DNA of 64,000 nt from Ficedula albicollis. Lineage: Eukaryota > Chordata > Aves > Passeriformes > Muscicapidae. The DNA is taken from positions 12,915,603 to 12,979,602 of the forward strand of contig NC_021683.1 of assembly GCF_000247815.1 (NCBI RefSeq), written 5' to 3'. Of this stretch, positions 40,763 through 64,000 are shown piece by piece. How positions within the stretch are numbered: position 1 is the stretch's first letter; each line of letters starts with the position of its first letter. A program made the translations under genes and the position numbers. The notes below the pieces were generated by a model. That model saw only the letters and a program-made list of their open reading frames with translations, did not search any database and was not told where the DNA came from.

Positions 40763-43651
40763 TGGAAATTAATATCCAGTTCACTGCCTGTGTTACATAC
40801 AGACTTCCCCCTTTCTTTTTTCTGCTGCTGAGGTTTCTCTCAGTGCTGGCAGCCCAAGCACAGCCAGGGCTGGCTCTCACAAGCAGATGCTACCACCCCT
40901 TACTGGAGAGCACCTGGCACTGCTGGGAGCCTGCTCAACGCCACCACCCAAGCACAAGTTCTTGGGGAAGGAAAGTTCCCTCTGGGGGAGGAAAGTGACA
41001 GCATCTCACCTGGGCTTTTAGTGGCTTATCTTTCTGCCCCTGTCAATTAATCCAAAATAAATTTCCTATGCACATGTGGTAGCTACAAATGTTGGATACT
41101 GTGGAAACTCTGAAAGTTTTCTTCGCAAGCAACCATTATTGTATTCAAGCTCTTGCTTAGAAAAATATCCAACAGCTCTACAGTGATATGTACATATTGA
41201 GTGTATAAAGTCAGAGTATTAAACACACAAATCTAATCTTTCTCAGGACTGAACTGGATAACTATATCAAACAATTTTCAAGATTTTGTTAAAATGCAAC
41301 ACATTTGCTGACAAAAATCTAATAAAATAAAATCTTTAGCTTCCTGTGTAAGTTATTTGTAGATAGGATGTTTAAAACACATGTAGTTGCAAAGTGAGTT
41401 ATGTAGTATTACAGGAATCTGTTTTGTACAATTCAGATGTGTGCTTCAATGTAAATTGCCAGAGTACCCAGGGCCATGAATCATTATGAGACAGAGAGAG
41501 ATCACTATTTTCAAAAGGAGCAGAGATAGAAAAATATAGTAAACTTCAAGAATAATTGTCATGTGAGGGGTTTACATTTTTCTCTTAGTAAGTCACCGTG
41601 GGTTGAACCTGCCTTCAGTTTGTGTGTTTGTATATACATAAGTAGTAAAGGGGATGACAGCATTTGGTTCTAAATAATTTTACTTGCAAAATGTTTCAAC
41701 ACTCAGATTTTAAGTGGCTCCCATAAATGAGTCATTTAGGACTCATAGAGTGGTCGCTCACCAAATAAATATGTGACAAAAGCAAATATATTTGTAACTT
41801 CAGAAAATATTCTTTTAAACCTTTAGGAAAAATCTGAAAATTAATATAGACCAGACTCTTTTGTGGGTTAGACATTATAAAAAGTATCACAATATGTTAA
41901 GTTGTACTTTTAAAATTAGCAGGTAGACTTTTAATATATTCACTCCTTTTAAATATTCCCTTGACGTCCTACAACACCACAGCATGTAGGTTAGCATGCT
42001 TTACCATTCTGCCTCTTTGTATTTCCTCAAATACCCAGAAACAGTGACCAAGACAACCACAATTTCTGCTTTTCATCACTAGTTTCATGACTCTGATTCA
42101 GAAAGATGGAAATAAAATGTTGTTTTTAATGAACTCTACCGTCGGAAGTATTTATTAGCATATTGTTTGTTTGTCTGCTTTGGATGAGATTTAGCATCTA
42201 TTTACCAGTGTGCATCCGCACACACTCCACTCTCTTCGGCCACTGATCAATTTAGAGAATGAGACAAACAACTTGAGTAAATTATTTGCTATTTCCTGTA
42301 AAGATATCTAATAATAGAACAATCCCAACGTGCTAGGCACGACATGCTTAGGAAGGATGTGGTAAGATATTATTTTGAGCTGCTGCGTTGCTGTCACCCT
42401 CATTTACGGGGCAATATTAGAATCAATTGCTGAAGACCATCAGGTTGATGCTGCTAAATGCAGGAGCATCTCACTGCATCAGCCTGCCCAAAGAGGAGGC
42501 AGAGTTTTACTGCTGTTACGTGGTTTGCATTTTTGGCTCTGGGCTCAATTGAACAAACTCTGAGGAATAATTTGCTGCTTTCTGTAAACAGAGCAATAGA
42601 TGCCATACATGTTTCTTTGAGGATATGAAAAGCTATTCAGGTACCTTATCCAATTTGTTATTTGTTTTAAAGTTGTCAAATATTCTCAGCTGACTTGGAA
42701 AGACAATCATGCTTTCTTGCATTCCAGAATTCATTAAAGTTAGTGAGACAACAAAAATTTCTCCAAAGAAAATGTCAAGCTCACAGCACTGGGAAATTAT
42801 ATTTAGGGAAGGTACCAAGAGTGCATAAGTGTGGCTGAGGAGCTTATGCAGTTTCCTAGAGGAACTGAAGGAGTTAGGGGTACAAGTCCCACCACTTGCA
42901 GCTCCAGAACCTGGGCTAGGAAGTTTTGTTTGAATTCTTAGATTAACAACCAAAACACTACCTGCATCTCCTCTCCTATTCATGCTTAAGATTCTATCTC
43001 CAGAACAAGAAAATGCATTGTTCCGTGAAAAATCAGTGCCTGGTTAATTGTTTAAACCTTTTTACCTGTACTTGCAGGTGTGATTTGTACTGAACTAAGG
43101 GCTATAGATCAGCCTGGGCTTTAAATCTTTCTGTATACTTAAGCTGACCTGTTATAAAATGGAACATTTTCTTCTAGAAATTTAATTACTCTCAACAATG
43201 ACAAATGATCTGGTCTTTGGCTTCCTAGAAAACTGTTAGATGATCTTTATTGAGGAGTCACTCTTTTTATTAATTGGTAAGTTACACAAGAAAGGAAAAT
43301 AAATGAAAAAAAGGCCATTTCTCTTTTAGGTGCCCTAATGCTGCAGGTGGAGTCTGTCACAAAATGGAAAATGTTATTGATTGAAAGAACACAGAAAAGA
43401 ACAGATCGTTTTATGTTCACAGTAAATGATGAAACTATTTAGCTAACTGTTTTCAATTTGCACTTTCAGTATCTCTGCATTAGTATAAAACTTCTATACT
43501 GGAAAGAAAAGAAGAATACTTTGGAAAAATCAGTAAGGAACAAATGGACCATGCATATTATTAGGAGAAAATGCTCTTACGTAAATTGGAATACAATTGT
43601 AGAACACAAAGTTCTAAAAAAATCCACTAGGAAACAAGGATTTACTGAATG

Positions 43652-43679
43652 AAAAAAAAAAAAAAAAAAAAAAAAAAAA
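43652..43679. repeat. A28 homopolymer followed by C4A4C4
   Basis: Twenty-eight A residues are followed by CCCCAAAACCCC. This could be the tail of an old retroposed copy on the plus strand, but no gene-like body or target-site duplication is visible to the left. Confidence 0.85.
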
Positions 43680-46600
43680 CCCCAAAACCCCACACAACCC
43701 TGTTATAAATCAATTTTATAAGTGTGTGAACAAACTTCATCTGATTAAATCAATGTAACCCTATTATAGTGAAACCAGTGAAGTAAAAATTATTTCTATT
43801 ACCTGATGATGTAGCCTTTCATATTATCTCACTGAGGTTATGGAAGTAGCTTACTTCTTGAAGATTTGTTTATTTAGATCACAACGGGGATTTTAAAAGA
43901 GAGAATACAAAGGAAAAACATAATCCTCCCTTTATTTTCCTTTATGCTAAGAAACAGAGTGTGTTTTCCTCCAAGTAGTTGGTTTTTTCAAACAAACCAC
44001 TATAATAACTGCCCCAAACCTGAAAGGGACTAAGGTGGAAAATACTTTACTTTCTCACTATCCTGAAATTGCAGAGTCCTGCTTGCTATCAGTGGAATCA
44101 GTGGAAGAACTGCCGTTAAATTCAACAAAACCAGGCTGTGGTAATTCTTAGACTAAGGCAAAAGAGTAACCTCAAATTTCCAGCAGCAAAGGTTTCTCTC
44201 CTTTGCAATAAAATCTTAGAATTTATTGATATAGTAACATTAAAATTACGTTCATACTGCATCTTCACTACATTTGTTTTAAGTACAACACATTATTAAC
44301 TGAAATCAGCTGGGCAGAGATTAACTTCATGAGGTAAGGATTGTCTGGTGCTTTATCATGTCCACATGACAATCGGTTGTACTGGCATTACGATATATTT
44401 TTTTAATGTGGATAGACTACTGAACTGGAAGAAAACCTGGCTAGCTTCTAACAGGGCTGTATCCAAAATGGATATGCTCTGTCCTTTAAAAATGATCCAT
44501 CCAGCTCATAAAATTTAATCTCAAGCAAGGCCAGCAGCCAGTTTGGGATACAGGACAGCTGTGATGAGCTATGCAGGCCAGATGAGGCACAACAGTAGGA
44601 AAAGTAAAAACTGAGACACTGTTGAAGACGTTAAAGAAGAAATGAAAATAAATAACTTTCTAATAATGACATCCAAGAAATAAACATCAGTCCTAATTTT
44701 AATGTTCCACCAGCTCACCACAATTGTTTATTATAGTTTTCCCTCACTAAGCAGCACCAAAACATTAAGACTCTCACAAATACATTTGTATAAATGTACA
44801 AATACAGTAATTATAGTTCACAACTACTGGACAGGTTTTCATGTCTAAGTGTGATAATTAGAAAAATAATTACATAATACAAAAACTATAGAACTGCATT
44901 ATTTCATGACTTGCTGTTGTTTTCTATACCTTTTACTTTAAAAATACTCCTCTGAGATTGTAACGTAAAATATCACTTTATTCAATAGAAATAAAGGGCA
45001 GTAAAGCATTTGAAGATTTAGGTGTTGTTTTGGTTTGTTTTTTAAAAATCAGACTGTCCACACAAGGTAAAGCTACCAGACCAGTGATCACTATAGCTGC
45101 AAAGATTGGATTCCTTCTTTTTCACATTAATGCCTCAGCTTCCAGATTCCCAATGTCTGTATTTGCCTGTACTCTCCAAGAAGTTTGTTCTGCTTCTGAC
45201 AGACCATCATGGGACTTTGTTCTGAAGAGCTCAGCAGTGCTGACTTGTTACAAAGCACTTGGTGTAGGAGAGCAGGTCAGGGCAGTGTGGTCTCTGCCCA
45301 AGCCAAAGCTGCCCCTGTGCACAACAGAAGGAGGCCAGGGCAACCTCTTCCTTGGAGCCAGTATTGCTCTTACCCCCTTGGCTTTTCACCCTACTAACAT
45401 TGTGCCAATAATTTTTTGCAACAAACTTTAGTTTTCTCAGTTCTACCCTTAGATTAGTGGGATTCTATGGGTAGTTACCACTACCTGAAGGTGCTACTGT
45501 CTGCATACAAAAAACATTATAAAGCAGAAGCCTTCAAACTACCTTCTGTGGTTGGAGTTGGTGGCTTAGACACTGCACAGAAGCAATTCAGTAGGTGGCA
45601 CACACTGCAGGTCAGACACACTTGAAATTGTCAGCAATTATGCTTTATGACATTATCTTGATGGGGAAAGGTTGATATCGTAACATTAGATTAGAAAGAC
45701 ACTTTGGGATGAAAAAAATCTTACAGAAATAAGAACATTATTTTATAAGTTATTCCTCCCATGCTCTGTGACAAATTTTAAAAGGAAAAGCAAGCATGCA
45801 TTGAAGGAAGACAATATGAAAGATTTCTACCTGCCGTTGGGTTAGCCATTGATTTTTCTGACTGAGAATGTCTTTTCGTAGTTACTGATTACCAGACAGT
45901 CACAAAGGAGCTTGATTCAAGATCCACTATAGTGAAGAGAAAAACCTACTTATTGTAAGAATGAACAACAGTCCTGTTTGGAAATAGGTCACAGGAGGAG
46001 GGAAATGCAAACAGCAACCATTAATGCACATTTCACCTAAACCACATCATGTTATTTTTGTAAGAAAAATATTTCTTCACACTCCTGGCGCAATAATCTG
46101 TTGTGTACAGAACAGCAAGATGTATTTGCTTGGGGATTTTTTTTTTAAGATGGAAACTTTAAGTTCAGAACAGATATTTTTGTGTTACATTGCCAGGCAG
46201 CATAAATGAGCAATTTGAACCAGGATTATTTTCAGATTTCACTGTCATCAAATCAAGCACAACAAATGAACTTTACACCTGGGAAAATGCAGCTGAGAGT
46301 GCAGATTAGTTTCACTAACAGCTATTCAGAAACATTTGATTGCTTAATGATCTTTAAGCTCAAGAGTCAAACATTGCTTCATACATAAGCAAAAGTAGTT
46401 TTATATATCCTCACAAGAGCATTTTATTTATTTTAAACAAGCAAAGCACTCACCGAATCTGCACTCATGGTTCCTCAGATTTCTCTATCACCACACAAAT
46501 GCATTCTTTACAAGCCAGCTCTTGCATAGAGTCAAGTGTTTTTTTCTGGCAGAGTTTAGCACTATGGGAAAGCAGGACTTCATTATACAGAAAGACTAAA

Positions 46601-49316
46601 AAAATCAGCCTCACATCCCAACATTAGATTGTTGAATTATTTACACAGAAACTAGTTTCAAATATGGATATGTCAGAGCTAAGGGGACATATTCCTACTT
46701 CAGGATGCTCAATCAAAGGGTTTTTAGTCCATTTTCCTTTAAAGAGCTGCTGTAGCAGCAGGAAATACCCTTTTCAGAACACTAAAGATCTGCATCCCCT
46801 TTGTTCTTCACCTGTTGGACAGCATCTGATAAATGTCATTTTTAGCACCAAAAAACAAACGGTACGCTCAGAGTTGGAAAAGGATTAGGAAACTCAGTGC
46901 AGCAAGTTTCAAATGTCAAGAGCTATTTAGACCTGCTACAGAGCAGGGACATGAAGAGAGATTCACTGCTGAGGTCATTGAGTATCCCACAGTAAATGCC
47001 TGAGCAAAGGGACCCCCCAGAAACCGCACAGCACCTCACCCATCTGGAGGCAGGATGGCATTCCTCCAAATGGCTTTTATGCATAGGGTACCCAAGGTTT
47101 TTCATCTTCCCTTACTTATAGGTGTACTTAAATGATTGTCAGGGTCCCATCAGCTTTTAACAATTAACTTACAGCAAAATAAAATTCACATTCTTTTTCT
47201 TGCCCAGTTTCATCCATATCCTGCACTGCTACAGGAAGGAGTAAATGGGAACAGGCATCTCTGAGCTGGCCATTGCCAGGCTCACTGAACAGCATGGCCA
47301 AGATGCCCAACAAAGGCACCACACTTCTCTCTTAAAAGGTTTTGGAGTCCACAGATTAATCAAATGATCATGGTGGGTCAACCACTCAATATACAAAGAA
47401 TTAAAATCAAAGCTTTTCAAAAGCTTTTCATAAGCTGATCTAAGTTTTAGAGTTATCTGAAATGCACATTAATTTGAACTAGCACTACTATGCCCAAGTA
47501 ACAGCCATTTTCTGGCTCTTTCCTTTCTATTTTCTTTTCAAGCAGGTGTTTGACAGAAACTTTGGGCCTGTAAAGACTCAATAAAGCCATTTCAATTTTA
47601 ATTCCCGTGTTACTCAGGACATTAAGTAACTTGCAAAGGGTTCATGGTGTTGGATATTTCTTTCCCTGGGGTCAGCTCAAACATCATAGCAATCAACTTT
47701 GAAGGTTAGCTCATTAGGCTTCAGAACAAATTACTACAGGGAAGAGCCTAAGAGTACTTTGGCACAGGGAAATCTACAACCATTAAGAAATTAAGCACCA
47801 CAAGAACAGCAAAGCTGTTTTCAACCTGTAGATGAAATCATGAATACTGTATCTGTCAGAACTGCTAGTAAATAACCCCTGGAAATACAGTCAAGACACA
47901 TTTTGGTCACTGCTCCCAGAAAACATTTTTGAGGATAACTTTTGAAACCACTACAAATTAAGTAGAATATAAAGCTTTCAAAATCTGCACCTTCAAGACA
48001 AACAGTATTAAGACATACTGAACTTGATTCTTAGAAAATTATTTTGCATTGTTAAGCAAAATAATGGGGTTATAGGAATCAGCAGAATAATCACTTTTTG
48101 CCCTTTAACAGTAGTTGGAATAATTAATTTATTCTTTTATTACAGCCTCTAAATAGGTAAATATAATCCCTTCTTGAGTAATTACACACTTTATCTCCTA
48201 TGGCTTTTACTCTTTAGGAAATAAAGTTGGAGTCTAACATTCCATTTTAAGATCTATCATGAGTTTTAACACCCATCAACATGTCAAATGGCTGACTGTA
48301 TTTATTTACAATACTTTTTCCAGGTAAGACTATTTTCTAACCAGCTGCTTACATTATATTTAGGATATACTCATGATGACTCCAAAACTCAAAATGGAAA
48401 AGGTCTATTTTGAAAGTACATTAAAAAAGTTGCCACCAGCTAGTGGACTACAATTATTTTCTGAAGATTTAGTTCTAGGAAAACAAGTTTGGTTTCAGTA
48501 TTTAAAAACCTGAGCTGAAATTCTGACAAAACAGAATCAAGTTATGTCTCACAAAATTTACTCACATTTCACCTTCTTTCTGCCACAAGGGAGAAGACTG
48601 TCAATTAACAAATACATATATTTTCAACTATAAACACCATTTGATCAATTTTTTTTTTTTAGTTAAAAGATTCTCAGCAAATCAATTTAATGCCAAACAG
48701 GAAGGTATACGAATATCTCCGCTTATTTATGTATTTCCAATGGTCTGTAGTGGAGTACCAGAGGGAAAAATACCAGAACTTGCAGTATGTGCACGTCTCC
48801 CAGGGAAGGACAACAAGAACACACTTCGGTAACATCAGCTGTGCTTCAGGAACTGCTGAACATGAATTTTAGCTGGAAGGAAATCCAATTAACTCTTGTA
48901 TAGTTCTACACAACCCTCCCAGCATGGCAGCTTTGAGCAGCTGCTGCCTGCAGCTGCACCACCACCCCAAAGACAATTTCAGAAAACAAAAAAAATGGAT
49001 CCTCCCATAAGTTTTCTATGTATTAAAGGATGAAAATTAAACAAAAATCATACATTAATAAATCTTTACACATGTATTAACTTTCGTTTATTCTCAGGCT
49101 TACAGAATTCTCCAGATTTCCTGAAAGGAAAACGACTGAACCAGGGCCACCTGAACAAAATCAGCTTCCAAACTGCAGGCAGAGGGGCCCAGGACTCAGC
49201 TGGGAAGGACCCTGATACTGGGAAAAAAATACTACTCGAGAACTCTTTCCACAGTGCTGTGAAAGGGAAGACAGGGTGTCAAGAATGGTGATAAACTGCA
49301 GTAGTTAGATTAAACA

Positions 49317-49322
49317 TTTATT
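49317..49322 (-). terminator. Candidate distal poly(A) signal AATAAA
   Basis: TTTATT on the plus strand, AATAAA on the gene strand. It is the most distal such hexamer before a long stretch of unremarkable intergenic DNA. No transcript evidence is available, and the more proximal hexamers are equally possible. Confidence 0.25.
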
Positions 49323-49580
49323 TTTTTCATATATTCACAAAATCTTCACAAAAGTATTGAAACTCAAAAAGGAATTAGACTTGAGTCAAATACAGAGATG
49401 AAATGTACAAGACAAATGAGCAGGCAAACTAAAAGGTCTTGAAAGTATTTTACTTCAGATTGAAAAACGAACAGTTCAACTGTTCCGTTTAAATAAAGTT
49501 TTGCAAGATATACAGTATTTTATGAATACAATGCTGGTCATTTGAGGCAATGTAAAATACCTCAATTTTTCCTTCATGCT

Positions 49581-50313
<733 letters not shown>

Positions 50314-52572
50314 TTTTTTTTTCTTTTTTTTTTCTTTTTTTTTTTTTTTCTTTTAGAAAGATACTGTTTACCAAAAAGAAACTTGAGCAGTCCAGGAAAA
50401 GCTATTTTCCATTAAATTTATGAAAACCATAAATTGAGGCAAACCTAAGATTCCCAATGGAATCAAGATTATCTTCCCGCTACCACCACCTTAAAATTAT
50501 CACATGCTTATTGGAACACTAATATCTGCACCCTAGGAGTACATTTGCTTTCAACAATGAGGGTGATTCTTTTAAAAACACTTCAGTGTGGTAAATGCAA
50601 TACAGATCTTTGCAAGTATTAAGTTTTGGAACAGTTTTGCTAATAGCAGCTAACAATACTGGATTAATATAATTTATAAATAATTGTTCCCTAAGCGGTG
50701 AACATAAGTCTACACATTCACAATAATCTAAAACAAAATAAATAGTGACTATGCATAATGTGGTACAACTTTTACTAGTTTCTATAAAGAAAAGCTGAAC
50801 ATCTTGATAAAATTATCTGATCAAATTAAAATATGACTTTAAAAATTTTTTGAAAATTGTCAAATTAACATCACTTAAGCTTAGTGTTGGAGTAAATGTT
50901 ATGTCTTTCTGTAATTTTGGAATATATATATTTTTTCCTTTTTGAAGTAAAACACTTTGACACATTGAAAATGTTTATTCATTTAAGTGATGACATTGGT
51001 TCTGGTCTCATTTTACTTTAAAAATCATTAGTGCCCATAAAGATCAGGTTGGTCTGTAATATTCTGTAATGTATATAAAAAGTTTCTCAAAGCTAACAGT
51101 ACTTTTTATAAAAGCATTATCTCAGAACTGCTGCATTTAATACAGCCACGTACACCAAGTACAGACCTTTCTCTTGACGGAAACACGTGAAATAAATGCC
51201 ACTTAACTCTCTACCACTGAAGTGTCCCAACTCCTGTTCCAAACTATGCCTGTGAGTGCAATTTTCCTTCCATTCGCATTCATGGCATCAGAGGTACTGC
51301 AACCTAGACTTGTGATGTGACTGAACCACACACACGTGGAGTTTCAATGAAATGAGAACTACATCAATGAAGAAATATTATGAGATATGACAGGTTTGGG
51401 TCTTTAAGGCAATATAAAGTATATTTCATTATTTGAAATTGTTTTAATAATTAAGTGTAAATATAAAAATGCCTAAGAGGGGAGTGAGAAAAAAATACTT
51501 TAATTGCAAAATTTACTTAAAGCTTTAACAGTTATCATCTCCTACAGGAGTTAGCAAAAATATAAAAGACAAAAAAACCCAGACCTGGAAGGGGGAGGAA
51601 AGGCACAAACAAGGAGGCATGGGATTAAAGCAGCCCAGGAATGCAAACGTCTGTAACAAACTGAGTTTTGTTGTTTTGTTTCGTTTTTTTTTAAACAAAA
51701 AAAAAAAAAGAAAACAATCACCACCATCAATCAAACAAAAAAAATACAACCCCGAGTGGCCTTTTGTTTTTTCTTTAGAAAAAGAAGGAAGGGTAGAAGA
51801 GAGACCACTAAGGGAAGGAAGAGAAGGATGCAACTAGAAAACCCCATTGCCTGAAATGATGGCACTCTAGAAAACAAGGTGAAGGTTACTTCTCAGAGAT
51901 GACAAGCTCAGTGTCTACACAAAGTACATGTACACTTTATACAAATGAAAATCTTCATTTGCCACCAGAAACCTTTCTTTCAGAGGAACAGCTTTTGCAG
52001 ATCAAAAGTTCTATGAGCTCTTCCAAATGCCAAGAAAAGAAATTCTGAGCAATATAACTAGTAATGTCTTTTTATATGGATGTTAAGATGACAATTCAGA
52101 TTATTTTCCAAACTAATCCTGAGAAAAATTTATGTTTACAATTTAAACAGTAATGTTATGTAAAAAGTATTAACAAATCCACTATTACAAATGTCAGTTT
52201 TCCTATATGGTCATCTATATATACACAATAAAATGGTAAGTATATGCAAAAATAATTAAAAAATCATGCACAAATTACTTTCACCTTTAAAGGCTGGGTT
52301 TCCCTCAAAATACAATTTTTTGCCTTTTTTTTTCCTATTTTTTGTGTTTTATTTGTTTGTTACCACCCCCTAGACACACTGAATACTATCTCTACAAGTC
52401 AGCATGAGCTGATGGGAAATACATTTATTTTACATTCAAGCTTTTATATCCTAAATGACCCTGTTGTAGCATATGACTTATCAAATGAGCAGCCTTTTTC
52501 CTCTTTTAAAAAAATTATTTTTTCCTTTTTTTGTCCATTTTTTTCTTTTTTTTTTCTTTTTTTTTTTTTTTT

Positions 52573-53199
<627 letters not shown>

Positions 53200-53205
53200 T
53201 TTTGT

Positions 53206-53250
<45 letters not shown>

Positions 53251-53423
53251 TTTGCAGTGATCAATCTTCATGTTCCGTTCCGTGGCGAGCTGGGAAAAAA
53301 AAATGCAGTTGCTAATCTATGTCTGAACAGTCTGAAGCTCCAGAAGAGATCCAAGGAGTCACTATCAAACTATCCTGTAGCATGAGATCATTGCACACAG
53401 AAGAACAGTCATAAAGTAGGCAA

Positions 53424-64000
<10,577 letters not shown>

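Larger units (their letters stand above)
39501..49316. other. Intergenic region between TENT4B and ADCY7
   Basis: AT-rich DNA of about 10 kb. Apart from simple sequence I recognise nothing: no exon with conserved protein, no tRNA, no clear transposon. The longest non-repeat open frame (45030-45431 plus, 133 codons) has no recognisable domain and no coding-like context. ADCY7 distal regulatory elements could lie here but cannot be seen without comparison. Confidence 0.65.

Noticed and set aside
45030..45431. 133-codon plus-strand frame in the intergenic region
   Set aside because: No domain, no splice sites that would make a gene, and length near what is expected by chance in this much sequence.

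Overview
The window is vertebrate nuclear DNA, most likely from a bird. It holds parts of two protein-coding genes, both on the minus strand. All exons have GT-AG junctions and the translated exons match well-known vertebrate families. The gene order, TENT4B followed by ADCY7 in the same orientation, is the order on human 16q12. A bird is suggested by the gene density, by GC-rich minisatellite DNA beside a promoter, and by the absence of any mammalian SINE or dense LINE sequence that I can recognise. The species cannot be fixed from this sequence, and a reptile is possible.

Region 1 (1 to about 38.7 kb) is the 5' part of ADCY7, a membrane adenylyl cyclase. Seven coding exons lie between 10120 (start codon) and 104. 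They encode about 358 residues: the cytosolic N-terminus, all six helices of the first membrane domain, the linker helix and the first part of the C1a catalytic domain, with both metal-binding Asp residues. The gene runs off the left edge. A first intron of about 28 kb separates the start codon from a CpG island at about 38.2-38.75 kb. That island holds a good minus-strand splice donor (38311/38310) and is the probable promoter and non-coding first exon.

Region 2 (about 38.75 to 49.3 kb) is intergenic. A minisatellite of about 23 copies (38.95-39.50 kb) lies just upstream of the CpG island. The rest is ordinary AT-rich DNA in which I recognise no gene.

Region 3 (about 49.3 to 64 kb) is the 3' part of TENT4B (PAPD5), a non-canonical poly(A) polymerase. 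Nine exons run from 62932 down to the stop codon at 53424. They cover the end of the nucleotidyltransferase core with its three catalytic Asp residues, the PAP-associated domain, and a Ser-rich tail ending in a basic nuclear-localisation-like segment. The 5' exons lie beyond the right edge. A long 3' UTR probably follows, down to about 49.3 kb.

Three features look like assembly faults. Two pure-G tracts of 721 and 615 bases sit inside T tracts in the presumed TENT4B 3' UTR. A perfect 752-bp-offset tandem duplication in ADCY7 intron 1 also joins at a T tract followed by GGGG. I found no mobile system, CRISPR array, tRNA, rRNA or novel gene cluster. The most biologically interesting signals are the C-rich hexanucleotide tract (a G-quadruplex motif on the ADCY7 sense strand) in the CpG island and the minisatellite beside it.
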